From positions 434,001-498,000 of the forward strand of contig NZ_CP019936.1 of assembly GCF_002009425.1 (NCBI RefSeq): 64,000 bases of DNA, given 5' to 3'. This DNA is from Thiosocius teredinicola (GTDB taxonomy: Bacteria; Pseudomonadota; Gammaproteobacteria; Chromatiales; Chromatiaceae). Positions 41,400-49,260 of the stretch are shown here, in pieces (position 1 is the first letter of the stretch; the number at the start of each line of letters is the position of its first letter). The notes under the pieces are model-generated. The model searched no databases and was not told the origin of the DNA. It worked only from the letters and a program-made list of their open reading frames with translations. Made by a program: the position numbers and the translations under genes.

Positions 41400-42254
41400 A
41401 TGACAGATACGCTGGATACCATTATTAAAATTATCGCCGGCTTGACAGTCGGCGCAGTGATTTTTGCTGGGTCTCGTTGGTGGGATATCCGACGAGCGCG
41501 CGCAGCACTAAAGCGCGCTGATGCCGACGAGTTGGGTTGGTTTAGCCGAATCCCACACAAGCATAATCGCAACCTAACGAGACAACTGAGTGTTGGCGCC
41601 ATCCTCAGCGAGTCAAACCTGTTTCCTGTTAATGTCATAGATCCCTGCAAGCCCAAAGCGGAAATGCAGGATTGGTTACGTGGCGCGTGGAATGTTAACG
41701 GTCCGTCGGAAGCGATGATGCAGATCCAGGCGCTGCTCGACGGTACGCACGTGTATCTGTTTGATGAGATTTTGCAGCAGTCAACAGTGATGGATGAACA
41801 TCAGCTACGCGAATATTTGTCTGGAGATCACGGGCCTCAAGGCGTCGCGGAAATCAATGAGTTCGTGGACAATTTTGTGAATGGACAGGCCACATTCCGC
41901 AATGCAGGTTACCTCGAAGCCAATGCGGCTGGTGAGCTGACGACATACGGATTCGATCTGGGGCGCGCCGTTACGGTGACACGAGTAGCGGTAGGCGCAG
42001 GCTATCTGTCAGAAGAAGAAGCCCGGCCTTTGATCGAGAAAGCAGCGAGTATCTGTACGCAACACTTCGCTTCCTGGAACGAATTCGCGCGTAGTTTCGT
42101 GCTGGGTCGCGGAATATGGGGGGGAGTTGACGACCCTAACTTCAACAATATGCAAGAGATTGCGAACTACTGGCTCACAGCCTCGGCAAGCCCATGGAAT
42201 GTTGAAGGTTGGCTTGCATCCGGTAGTTCGTCGCCTGTGGCCCAACGTGGCTGA
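41400..42254 (+). CDS. DUF1266 protein, second copy
   Basis: A 284-aa protein from the ATG at 41400: one N-terminal membrane helix (IIKIIAGLTVGAVIFAG) and a DUF1266 domain with TTYGFDLGRAVTVTRVAVGA, GYLSEEEARPLI and SFVLGRGIWGG. It is a distant relative of the gene at 39910-40974 and divergent from it. Both may be accessory cargo of the Rhs region. Confidence 0.7.
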   Translation: MTDTLDTIIKIIAGLTVGAVIFAGSRWWDIRRARAALKRADADELGWFSRIPHKHNRNLTRQLSVGAILSESNLFPVNVIDPCKPKAEMQDWLRGAWNVNGPSEAMMQIQALLDGTHVYLFDEILQQSTVMDEHQLREYLSGDHGPQGVAEINEFVDNFVNGQATFRNAGYLEANAAGELTTYGFDLGRAVTVTRVAVGAGYLSEEEARPLIEKAASICTQHFASWNEFARSFVLGRGIWGGVDDPNFNNMQEIANYWLTASASPWNVEGWLASGSSSPVAQRG

Positions 42255-42472
42255 CGCTATAAGTTCGAATTTTCAGAGCCGTCCGCTCGTTGTCGGCAAT
42301 CTAAAATTTGTTTACGGATCATCGAGATTTCGGAATTCAGCCCGTAGCTGTTTGCAACTTAGTGTTGCGGGCTAGGTTGGAAATCAGCTAATCCTTTTGC
42401 CGGTTTCGCTGTTGCGAGGAATTCGCAAATTCGGGGAAGGGGGCTTCGCTAGGAATAATCCTTGCCGCCCAG
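42255..42472. other. Short gene-free stretch
   Basis: About 220 bp between convergent genes. No gene or clear terminator seen. Confidence 0.3.
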
Positions 42473-43267
42473 TCAGTATCCGCCATCTGTCGCTTTGGCA
42501 TGGGCGATCCATAGCGCACTCATCTCGATGAAATTGGGGTCCGTCGAAGCTTCGGCCATTGCTGATAGCGCCTCGGCAGCTTCGCGGAACGACCAGCCTC
42601 TCGCATTGAGATACCGCCATGCGCCGGGCATGTCGCCTTGGCTCAGACACTCACGGAAAGCCGCCGTTTTGTCCGTGTTCTGGTCGAGCCAGCCGGGAAC
42701 CGTGGGTACATCTCCGAAGGTTTCAGGATCGAATTCGAATGCGAGGGCTGTAGGCGGCAAGGTCCGGCCGGGGACTGGGAATGCCCCGTCATAGGTTGCG
42801 GCATCCGTCGATTCCAGCGGCAGGGAGCCGGCAAAGGACGATAGCCCGGCGAGTCCGCTTGGCGCATCGCCCGTGTCGAGCGTCGCTTCGTCGATCTGAT
42901 CCAGATCCGTGGCCTCATGTCGTGCAGCAAAGGCCCTGATCTCGTCCGTTATACCGTCGTGCAGCACGATCAGACGGGCGCATAGCAAATCGATCAACTG
43001 ACGGTCGCTGCGTGCGATTTCATGCACGATATGGTCGCGCGAAACACTCATCTCGACAAAGCTGTCTGCCCGTTCCCCGAACCAGTTACGCCACAGACCG
43101 ATATAGCACGGCAGGGAGCCGTCGCTCATTGCCGGAATGAGCGCAGGCGGGTAGCCGTACCACTCAGCCGGCGCGACGAAAGTGGGGAAAAGGCCGGTGA
43201 TGTCGTCTTCGATCAGACCCGCGATCGCGCTATGGCCGAGAGCTTCGAACAGATGGGTCACGCTCAT
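42473..43267 (-). CDS. Putative immunity protein of an Rhs-type toxin
   Basis: A 264-aa acidic cytoplasmic protein. The N-terminal half (LIEDDITGLFPTFVAPAEWY, LPCYIGLWRNWFGERADSFVEM) looks like a small sensor-type fold; the C-terminal half is helical (SQGDMPGAWRYLNARGWSFR). No membrane segment. It starts just after a degraded Rhs tip (43319-43456), the usual order of toxin tip then immunity gene. Family not recognised with certainty. Confidence 0.5.
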   Translation of the reverse strand: MSVTHLFEALGHSAIAGLIEDDITGLFPTFVAPAEWYGYPPALIPAMSDGSLPCYIGLWRNWFGERADSFVEMSVSRDHIVHEIARSDRQLIDLLCARLIVLHDGITDEIRAFAARHEATDLDQIDEATLDTGDAPSGLAGLSSFAGSLPLESTDAATYDGAFPVPGRTLPPTALAFEFDPETFGDVPTVPGWLDQNTDKTAAFRECLSQGDMPGAWRYLNARGWSFREAAEALSAMAEASTDPNFIEMSALWIAHAKATDGGY

Positions 43268-43318
43268 GCGGTTGCCAGGGAGGAAGTGGAGTAGACCGTT
43301 AGGGGATCAGTACACATG

Positions 43319-43456
43319 CTAGGGTGCGATAGGTCCAGCATAGATGTTTCCCGGATTGGACGTGGCCACACTGTGCAGCTGTGTATGCACATCCCGGATG
43401 TTTGCCGGAGCCAGATGACGCGGATCGACCGCCTCGGTCTCGCGCCAGAGGCCAAG
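43319..43456 (-). pseudogene. Rhs tip remnant
   Basis: Minus-strand frame GLWRETEAVDPRHLAPANIR, then ...GNIYAGPIAP and stop. GLWRETEAV matches the Rhs motif seen in the neighbouring remnants (LWGETGTV, RGETEAL). The core before it and most of the toxin domain are missing. Confidence 0.5.
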
Positions 43457-43460
43457 ACGT

Positions 43461-43964
43461 TCAGGTAAGGAACATAGCGCGGATTCGCGCGTCGCGCACG
43501 TTGCTTTCGACGAAGAAGCGGGGCGTCATGTCGGCATGGTTGCGGTGATCCCGTTCCGCTCCATGGGCAAGAAGCATCTCTAGAAGCTCGTACCCCTGGG
43601 GGAGGTTCACCACCTTGATCGCCTCCATCAACGCGGCCCAGAGCACCTGGTTGCCGTGCTTGTTTTCAAGCGTGACGTCCGCCCCACGCTCCAGAAGCAC
43701 GCGAGCGGAGTCGATGTCCATGTTGGCCGCGGCCAGGTGCAGCGGCGTGTTGCCGTCGATGTTCTGCTGATCCATCCCCGCGCCGCGATCGAGGAAGAAT
43801 GCCGTCAGACCGCGCTTCTTGGCGATGGCCGGGAACAGCACGTTCTGTCCCTTGGCGTCCGTAAAGCTGCAATCCATTCCGTCGAAGGTTGCGACGATTT
43901 CCTCGCGGTCGCCATAGGCGATGTTGGTTAGCAGTTCGTTTATGTTGGGCTTCATTTCGCTCAC
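43461..43964 (-). CDS. Ankyrin-repeat protein, probable immunity protein
   Basis: A 167-aa cytoplasmic protein with about three ankyrin repeats: GQNVLFPAIAKKRGLTAFFL, GNTPLHLAAANMDIDSARVL and GNQVLWAALMEAIKVV. GTG start at 43964 overlaps the stop of the GH-E-like toxin tail (GTGA), so toxin and antidote were translationally coupled. Ankyrin proteins are frequent antidotes of polymorphic toxins. Confidence 0.75.
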   Translation of the reverse strand: MSEMKPNINELLTNIAYGDREEIVATFDGMDCSFTDAKGQNVLFPAIAKKRGLTAFFLDRGAGMDQQNIDGNTPLHLAAANMDIDSARVLLERGADVTLENKHGNQVLWAALMEAIKVVNLPQGYELLEMLLAHGAERDHRNHADMTPRFFVESNVRDARIRAMFLT

Positions 43965-44150
43965 CAGTCCTCCATGAATTCGTGACTCCTGTTAGCGGGC
44001 GGATCTTCGGGATGGTAGTTGCCCGGGTTCCGAATTTCCTCGAGAAACTGCCGCTTCGTGATCTCTCCGTCCATGTAGCGACGGTGGAGTTCGCGGCGTT
44101 CCGGCACCTCAGGCTTGTCCCAAAGGCCTGGTCCGACCGTTCAGACGCAG
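43961..44150 (-). pseudogene. Toxin tail resembling a GH-E/HNH-type nuclease
   Basis: Minus-strand frame GLWDKPEVPERRELHRRYMD, then GEITKRQFLEEIRNPGNYHP and EDPPANRSHEFMEDW stop. NPGNYHPE..PANRSHE is close to the end of GH-E/HNH-family nuclease toxins (NP-NYRPE-P-SNRSH). The Rhs core and the beginning of the nuclease domain are missing. It is coupled to the ankyrin gene. Confidence 0.6.
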
Positions 44151-44153
44151 GTA

Positions 44154-44474
44154 TCAGAAAGTAATGAACGCGTCGTGGCTTAGGTAGTATTCGAACGCAT
44201 TGAACAGATCGTCGATCGAGGCATCGGCCTTCTGTAGCTGGGCGTTCTCAACAATACTCTGCACTGTCTGGATGCCAATGACGTAGTTGAACGCATGCGA
44301 AATGGCGACATTGGGCAGATCCAGATCATCGTCTTCAATGTCGTCGGTATCATGCACGATGCAGGGCGTGTCAAGCGACCGGGGACGGTCGGGTGGCATG
44401 AAGAGCGCGTCGGACCAAGTCAAGCTGGTGGCATTCTCCAAAACAGTCCGCAAATCCATCAAATCATCCGACAT
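44154..44474 (-). CDS. Acidic immunity-like protein
   Basis: About 106 aa from the ATG at 44474 (MSDDLMDLRTVLENAT). Strongly acidic, with IVHDTDDIEDDDLDLPNVAI and ASIDDLFNAFEYYLSHDAFI at the end. No membrane segment. It follows an Rhs pseudogene that ends in the start of a toxin domain at 44592, which suggests it is the antidote or the remnant of another pair. In-frame extension upstream to a GTG at 44591 is possible but adds low-complexity sequence. Confidence 0.5.
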   Translation of the reverse strand: MSDDLMDLRTVLENATSLTWSDALFMPPDRPRSLDTPCIVHDTDDIEDDDLDLPNVAISHAFNYVIGIQTVQSIVENAQLQKADASIDDLFNAFEYYLSHDAFITF

Positions 44475-44591
44475 GCCCCATTCTCCGTTGGACCGCTCCG
44501 GATCGGATGCAAGGGGCGCCGGAACCGGGGCGTTCAGGTCACCATGCCGCGTGTGATCAGAGAGGCCAGATAGTCCAGTATTTTTGCTCAC

Positions 44592-45000
44592 TCAATGACG
44601 GTTCATCAACTCATCAGACGGCATGTGGTGAGACGTGATGTTATCCCCAGGTGAGCCACTGCGAATGAAGTCGCCGTAGGTGCCGATGTCGCCTTCTCCG
44701 GAACGCAAGCCTTGCGGACACCCCGCCAGCCCTAAGGGGGCGACCCAGCCGTTGGAATTGGCCGTATACCCCTATGGTCTTGTGCTCCCTGCCAGCCCTA
44801 CCGGGTCGGGGCCGAGGCATTGGCCGGCCTCGGGGTCGTGGTAGCGGAAGCGGTTGTAGTGGAGGCCGCTCTCCTCGCCTCCCACTGGCCCTGGAAGCGG
44901 ATCTTGCAGGTGGTCGCGCCGCCCGCGTTGTCGTTCGTCGCTCAAGCGCCTCGGTCTCGCCCCGAAGGTCGAGACGGCGCGTGATCACAGGTCAACGATT
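44592..45000 (-). pseudogene. Rhs C-terminal pseudogene with truncated HNH-like tip
   Basis: Minus strand: RGETEALERR near 44960, KIRFQGQWE in the next frame, SGLHYNRFRYHDPEAGQCLG then PDPVGLAGS in a third frame, an in-frame stop, GYTANSNGWVAPLGLAGCP, then GEGDIGTYGDFIRSGSPG and SHHMPSDELMNRH with stop. These are the hallmark Rhs core end, the junction (PLGLAGCP) and the start of an SHH/HNH-type tip. At least one frameshift and one nonsense change are visible. Confidence 0.8.
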
Positions 45001-45203
45001 TCGCCGTCCTGGTTTTCGACCTGAAATTCTCAAATGGCCCTGAGAGCAGCAAGCATCCCGCTGACCTCCTTTCGAATCGTGTCGTTCCAAGATGAAATCT
45101 AGAGCAAAAGAAGCGGCGGCGCGAACAGCCCGACATCGTAAGTCCAACCGCTAGCGGGCGTAATGGCTTCTTTGGATGGCTGGCGGGCATGCGTCGCCCA
45201 AAC

Positions 45204-45259
45204 AAAAAACGGGACCCGAAGGTCCCGTTTTTGGTAACCGACCGGCACCGAGGTGCCGG
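45204..45259 (-). terminator. Terminator of peptide gene 2 plus second hairpin
   Basis: AACGGGACC-TTCG-GGTCCCGTT followed by T-run on the minus strand, with A-run/T-run symmetry that may work in both directions. A second hairpin CCGGCACC-GA-GGTGCCGG lies at 45242-45259. Confidence 0.87.
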
Positions 45260-45270
45260 CGGTAGAGTGC

Positions 45271-45543
45271 TTACTGGTAGAACTCGTTGAAGTGGTTCAG
45301 TTTGTACTGAACGCGCTTGTACTGGTACGAGGTCTTGTACTTACGGGTCCAGCCTTTGCCGCTCAGGTACACGTTGCCGATGAAGCGACGGGTCGAACGA
45401 CCGGTGTAGCTCCAAGCCGACATCGAACCGACGGTCGAGCCGAGGAATTCGTAGGCGACGCGGCCACCACCGACAACAGCGCTCATAGCGGCTTTGTCGA
45501 GATCAGCGTTCAGGGCCAGGTTTTCGATGTTCAGTGCGGTCAT
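45271..45543 (-). CDS. Double-glycine leader secreted peptide, paralogue 2
   Basis: 90 aa. Leader as in paralogue 1. Core begins GRVAYEFLG (Tyr where paralogues 1, 4 and 7 have Trp) and has KYKTS instead of KYRTS; the end is VQYKLNHFNEFYQ. First of eight copies in the right-hand array and the one bordering the Rhs graveyard. Single-gene unit with its own promoter and terminator. Confidence 0.88.
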   Translation of the reverse strand: MTALNIENLALNADLDKAAMSAVVGGGRVAYEFLGSTVGSMSAWSYTGRSTRRFIGNVYLSGKGWTRKYKTSYQYKRVQYKLNHFNEFYQ

Positions 45544-45619
45544 GGTCTCTCTCCAAAAATGTGTTCTTTCAGTGGTTCCGGGTTATCAAGCTTCGCGTCG
45601 TTGCGCTTGTAGGAGATAT

Positions 45620-45636
45620 AGCGAGCGGCGTGCCAG
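45620..45636 (-). promoter_or_regulatory. Sigma-54 promoter of peptide gene 2
   Basis: CTGGCACG-CCGC-TCGCT on the minus strand, 76 bases before the ATG; TGTTT box 38 bp upstream. Confidence 0.83.
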
Positions 45637-46017
45637 GTTTGGTGATGCGCCTGCAAATCTTTCCTAAGTTGTTGTTTGTTCGAATGAATATTTCTTCGGC
45701 AACATTTATCGGCACATGGCGTCGAGAGATCTTGGTTAGAAAACGTTCGCTTTACAGAGACAGAAAATGCCGGGGTGTTGGTTCATGTTTCCATTTGGCC
45801 GTGTTCGGTCTGGCAGCCGGTTCGCGTCATCAAGTGGTGGGTAAGTGGGCCTGCTAAGTGCGTCTTTCCCGGCTTTTGTGCTCGGATCCGCGATGGGTTG
45901 TTGCCGTGCCTGGCTGCAGCAACGACACGTGGCGCATGGAGGTTCGCAATACGGGTAGCTCGTGAGGAGGTGTCTTAGTTGTCGGCTGAAGGCCAGGTAT
46001 CGGGCCGCGGTGTGGGC

Positions 46018-46046
46018 ACAAAAACGGGACCGCAAAGTCCCGTTCT
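46018..46046 (-). terminator. Terminator of peptide gene 3
   Basis: AACGGGAC-TTTGCG-GTCCCGTT with T-run on the minus strand; slightly diverged from the others. Confidence 0.83.
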
Positions 46047-46087
46047 TTGGATTACCGGTCGGTACTGATGTGCCGACGGCGGGCTGC

Positions 46088-46360
46088 TTACTTGAAGAAC
46101 TCGTTGTAGTGGTTGTACTTGTACTGCTGGCGCTTGTACTGGTACGAGGTGCGGTACTTGCGGGTCCAACCCTTGCCGCTCAGGTACACGTTGCCGATGA
46201 AACGACGGGTCGAACGACCGGTGTAGCTCCAGGCCGACATCGAACCGACGCTCGAGCCGAGGAATTCCCAGCCAACACGGCCACCACCGACAATGGCGCT
46301 CATGGCGGCCTTATCCAGGTTCTTATCCAGTTCCAGGTTATCGATGGTCAATCCGGCCAT
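46088..46360 (-). CDS. Double-glycine leader secreted peptide, paralogue 3
   Basis: 90 aa from the ATG at 46360, which follows GGAGAGAAAGC; a 15-aa extension upstream has no support. Leader LDKNLDKAAMSAIVGG; core GRVGWEFLGSSVGS..., end KYNHYNEFFK. It is among the more diverged copies. Its promoter is damaged: the -12 TCGCT is kept but the -24 position reads CGTGAGG instead of TGGCACG, and the TGTTT box is missing, so it may be silent or use another promoter. Confidence 0.85.
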   Translation of the reverse strand: MAGLTIDNLELDKNLDKAAMSAIVGGGRVGWEFLGSSVGSMSAWSYTGRSTRRFIGNVYLSGKGWTRKYRTSYQYKRQQYKYNHYNEFFK

Positions 46361-46651
46361 GCTTTCTCTCCAAGTCAATCTGTTTGGATGATATCGCAAA
46401 CTCAAAATTCGTGATGCTGCGCTTTGTAGAGTATAGCGAGTGACCTCACGCCCGTTTTGCTTGTTGCGTGGAAGGCTTCAACAGTGTCCTGCTCTTAACG
46501 AGGAAGATGGCTTCGGCATGGCGCAGGGTGTGAGCGACCGTTGCAAGCGGTATCCGAAAAGGCGCGTTGGTGGGCGATGTCTCTGCAGCGGGAGTGCCGC
46601 GTGGCTCACGCGTAGCTTTGGCCGATCGGCTACGACGGATATGCCGGGCAC

Positions 46652-46678
46652 AAAAAACGGGACCCGAAGGTCCCGTTC
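46652..46678 (-). terminator. Terminator of peptide gene 4
   Basis: Stem AACGGGACC/GGTCCCGTT with T-run on the minus strand. A second hairpin, CCGGCACC..GGTGCCGG, follows near 46692-46709. Confidence 0.87.
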
Positions 46679-46719
46679 TTTGGTTACCGACCGGCACCAG
46701 GGTGCCGGCGGTGGAGTTC

Positions 46720-46992
46720 TTACTGGTAGAACTCGTTGTAGTGGTTCAGTTTGTACTGAACACGCTTGTACTGGTACGAAGTGCGGTACTTACGCGTCCA
46801 GCCCTTGCCGCTCAGGTACACGTTGCCGAGGAAGCGACGGGTGGAACGGCCGGTGTAGCTCCATGCGGAGATCGAGCCGACGGTCGAGCCGAGGAATTCC
46901 CAGGCGACGCGGCCACCGCCGATCACGGCGCTCATAGCGGCATTGTCGATTTCTTTGTTCAGGGCCAGGTTGTCAATGGTCAGTGCAGTCAT
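46720..46992 (-). CDS. Double-glycine leader secreted peptide, paralogue 4
   Basis: 90 aa from the ATG at 46992; an ATG 12 bases upstream is in frame but less well placed. Leader LNKEIDNAAMSAVIGG has Ile at -12. Core GRVAWEFLGSTVGSISAW, then RRFLGN and VQYKLNHYNEFYQ. The leader differs from the main type while the core is conserved. Confidence 0.87.
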   Translation of the reverse strand: MTALTIDNLALNKEIDNAAMSAVIGGGRVAWEFLGSTVGSISAWSYTGRSTRRFLGNVYLSGKGWTRKYRTSYQYKRVQYKLNHYNEFYQ

Positions 46993-47067
46993 GGGTCTCT
47001 CCAAAAAGTCGTTGTCTGTGTCGTTTAAAGGTTGCTGCTCAGCGTTGTTGGCGCTTGTCTGGGATAT

Positions 47068-47084
47068 AGCGAGCGGCGTGCCAG
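47068..47084 (-). promoter_or_regulatory. Sigma-54 promoter of peptide gene 4
   Basis: CTGGCACG-CCGC-TCGCT, 75 bases before the ATG; upstream box TAACTTACTGTTT at 39 bp. Confidence 0.83.
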
Positions 47085-47369
47085 GTTTCGGAAAAGCGGC
47101 AGTCGAAACGCTTTAACTTACTGTTTATAAAGAAATAAAAATGTGCTGAAGGCTTTCGCTGTGTGGTCGCAGGTATCGCGGTGGATGCGATAGCTGTTGG
47201 CTTTGGAAAGACCTATCTGGGAATTTTGTCTGCTTATCCATACGCCTTGCCGGCGAGCGAAAAGGGGCGGTGTGCTCGCGTCCGTCGGCGTTCATAGGAT
47301 TGGCGCTGCGTGATGGACGGACGGGGCGTGCAGGTCATGCTCAATTCGAAGGGGGTGGCTGGCGCACAC
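47085..47369. other. Spacer between peptide genes 4 and 5
   Basis: Contains the AT-rich box upstream of promoter 4. The rest shows no gene. The other spacers (45637-46017, 46441-46651, 47802-48051, 48475-48829, 49261-49759, 50194-50514) are likewise free of convincing genes and, unlike the gene units, do not resemble each other beyond the first 70 bp or so. Confidence 0.5.
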
Positions 47370-47396
47370 AAAAAACGGGACCCGAAGGTCCCGTTC
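47370..47396 (-). terminator. Terminator of peptide gene 5
   Basis: Same AACGGGACC/GGTCCCGTT stem with T-run; second CCGGCACC hairpin follows. Confidence 0.87.
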
Positions 47397-47437
47397 TTTG
47401 GTTACCGACCGGCACCGAGGTGCCGGTGGTGGAGTTC

Positions 47438-47710
47438 TTACTGGTAGAACTCGTTGAAGTGGTTCAGTTTGTACTGAACGCGCTTGTACTGGTACGAGGT
47501 ACGGTACTTACGGGTCCAGCCTTTGCCGCTCAGGTACACGTTGCCGAGGAAACGGCGGGTCGAACGACCGGTGTAGCTCCAAGCCGACATCGAACCGACG
47601 GTCGAGCCGAGGAATTCGTAGGCGACGCGGCCACCACCGACAACAGCGCTCATAGCGGCTTTGTCGAGATCAGCGTTCAGGGCCAGGTTTTCGATGTTCA
47701 GTGCAGTCAT
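47438..47710 (-). CDS. Double-glycine leader secreted peptide, paralogue 5
   Basis: 90 aa, identical in protein sequence to paralogue 9 and one residue from paralogue 8. Core GRVAYEFLG..., RRFLGN, end NHFNEFYQ. The identity points to recent duplication or gene conversion inside the array. Confidence 0.88.
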   Translation of the reverse strand: MTALNIENLALNADLDKAAMSAVVGGGRVAYEFLGSTVGSMSAWSYTGRSTRRFLGNVYLSGKGWTRKYRTSYQYKRVQYKLNHFNEFYQ

Positions 47711-47784
47711 GGTCTCTCTCCAAAAATGTGTTCTTCAGTAGTTCGGGTTATCAAGCTTCGCGTCGTTGCGCTTGTAGGGGATAA

Positions 47785-47801
47785 AGCGAGCGGCGTGCCA
47801 G
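47785..47801 (-). promoter_or_regulatory. Sigma-54 promoter of peptide gene 5
   Basis: CTGGCACG-CCGC-TCGCT, 74 bases before the ATG; upstream box reads AACAGTATGTTTTTA at 38 bp. Confidence 0.83.
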
Positions 47802-48051
47802 GTTCTCCCTTGGCGAATGAAAAAGTCCATAACAGTATGTTTTTATAGGTAAAAAAAGTTTCCCAGCAGATGCTGTCCGCGGATAGCGAGTGCGCTGTCC
47901 CCCGGTATTAAGTTGGTTAAGAAGAGACGAAATACTACTTAGTGTTGGAATTAGACTTGTAGCCTGCTGAGTCGCCTGAGACCAGGTTTCTATGGGCGGG
48001 TCCGGCGCGGGCGTTTACGGCACGTATCATGGGTGTGACCGCGGGTGCCAG

Positions 48052-48078
48052 AAAAATGGGGCGCTAAGGCCCCATTTC
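48052..48078 (-). terminator. Terminator of peptide gene 6
   Basis: Different stem from the others: AAATGGGGC/GCCCCATTT with T-run on the minus strand. Confidence 0.82.
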
Positions 48079-48114
48079 GTGAATGCCCAAACTCAGCCGG
48101 GCATCGGTCAGGCT

Positions 48115-48387
48115 TTATTGGTAGAAGTCGTCGTAGTGGTTGTATTTGAACTGGCAGCGCATGTACTGGTACGAAGCGCGATACTTGCGTGCCCAACCCT
48201 TGCCGCTCAGGTAGACGTTGCCCAAGAAGCGGCGTGTTACACGGCCGGTATAGCGCCAGGGTGTCCAGGCGGTGATTGTCGATCCGACGAACCGCCGGCA
48301 GACGAGGCCGGCGCCGATGATCGCGCGTAGCGCGCTGTTGTCGAAGCAACGATGTCGCTCCAGGTTTTCGATGGTCAATGTGGTCAT
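48115..48387 (-). CDS. Divergent double-glycine-type peptide, paralogue 6 (Gly-Ala site)
   Basis: 90 aa from the ATG at 48387. The leader end is FDNSALRAIIGA, so the cleavage site is Gly-Ala rather than Gly-Gly, with Phe at -12, Leu at -7 and Ile at -4. The core starts GLVCRRFVGSTITAW and is the only one with cysteine (one in the core start, one in the tail QYMRCQFKYNHYDDFYQ; another lies in the leader). The middle RRFLGNVYLSGKGW is unchanged. Terminator and spacer also differ, so this is the oldest or most specialised member. Confidence 0.82.
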   Translation of the reverse strand: MTTLTIENLERHRCFDNSALRAIIGAGLVCRRFVGSTITAWTPWRYTGRVTRRFLGNVYLSGKGWARKYRASYQYMRCQFKYNHYDDFYQ

Positions 48388-48457
48388 GGGTTTCTCCAAT
48401 ATCCGTTTGATGGTTTAAGTGGTCCTGCTTGGCGTTGTTCACGCTCCAATCTGACAT

Positions 48458-48474
48458 TGCGAGCGGCGTGCCAG
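48458..48474 (-). promoter_or_regulatory. Sigma-54 promoter of peptide gene 6
   Basis: CTGGCACG-CCGC-TCGCA, 70 bases before the ATG, the only one ending in A at -12; box CCCCTGTTTT at 39 bp upstream. Confidence 0.82.
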
Positions 48475-48829
48475 CCGGGTTATCAAATGGAGCGATAATT
48501 CCATAACCCCCTGTTTTCAGGGTGCCTTCGCAGCTCTTGGCAAATGAATAGCTGGTTCGCAGCTGTTCCTGCAGCTGTCTAAATGTCCGCGCGGTGCTGA
48601 CTTGCGAGCGAGTAGTGTCGGTTCGTTTTTTTGTTGCTTGGCGGCGTATCGCTGTTGGCATTGCCAACCCGGTTGCGTAGCCGCCAACTATCGCGCGTCT
48701 GCGATGAGGGCGTCTGTGGGGGACCAAACTTCGCGCCGTAACGAGTGATGCGCGGCAAAGGGTCGCGTCCCTTGGCTTGCGTGCCGGACCAGATAGGGGG
48801 GTGTTATGCGAGCCGACGAGTGGTCGTAC

Positions 48830-48856
48830 AAAAAACGGGACCCGAAGGTCCCGTTT
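48830..48856 (-). terminator. Terminator of peptide gene 7
   Basis: AACGGGACC/GGTCCCGTT stem with T-run on the minus strand. Confidence 0.87.
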
Positions 48857-48897
48857 CGTGGTTACCGACCGGCAGCGAGGTGCCGGCGGTGGAGTTC

Positions 48898-49170
48898 TTA
48901 CTGGTAGAACTCGTTGTAGTGGTTGTGCTTGTACTGCTCACGCTTGTACTGGTACGAGGTGCGGTACTTGCGGGTCCAGCCTTTGCCGCTCAGGTACACG
49001 TTGCCGATGAAGCGACGGGTCGAGCGACCGGTGTAGCTCCAGGCCGACATCGAGCCGACGGTCGAGCCGAGGAATTCCCAAGCAACGCGGCCACCACCGA
49101 CAACGGCGCTCATAGCGGCTTTGTCGAGATCAGCGTTCAGGGCCAGGTTTCCAATGTTCAGTGCGGTCAT
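48898..49170 (-). CDS. Double-glycine leader secreted peptide, paralogue 7
   Basis: 90 aa. Differs from the distant paralogue 1 only by Gly for Glu at leader position 7 (NIGNLAL). It carries the Trp core and the KREQYKHNHYNEFYQ end. The near-identity of copies 1 and 7 across 12 kb shows that they were once neighbours or have exchanged sequence. Confidence 0.88.
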   Translation of the reverse strand: MTALNIGNLALNADLDKAAMSAVVGGGRVAWEFLGSTVGSMSAWSYTGRSTRRFIGNVYLSGKGWTRKYRTSYQYKREQYKHNHYNEFYQ

Positions 49171-49243
49171 GGTCTCTCTCCAAAATGTTCTTTCAGTGGT
49201 TTCGGGTTATCAAGCTTCGCGTCGTTGCGCTTGTTGGAGATAT

Positions 49244-49260
49244 AGCGAGCGGCGTGCCAG
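49244..49260 (-). promoter_or_regulatory. Sigma-54 promoter of peptide gene 7
   Basis: CTGGCACG-CCGC-TCGCT, 73 bases before the ATG; box ATTATTGTTTTTAA at 38 bp upstream. Confidence 0.83.
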
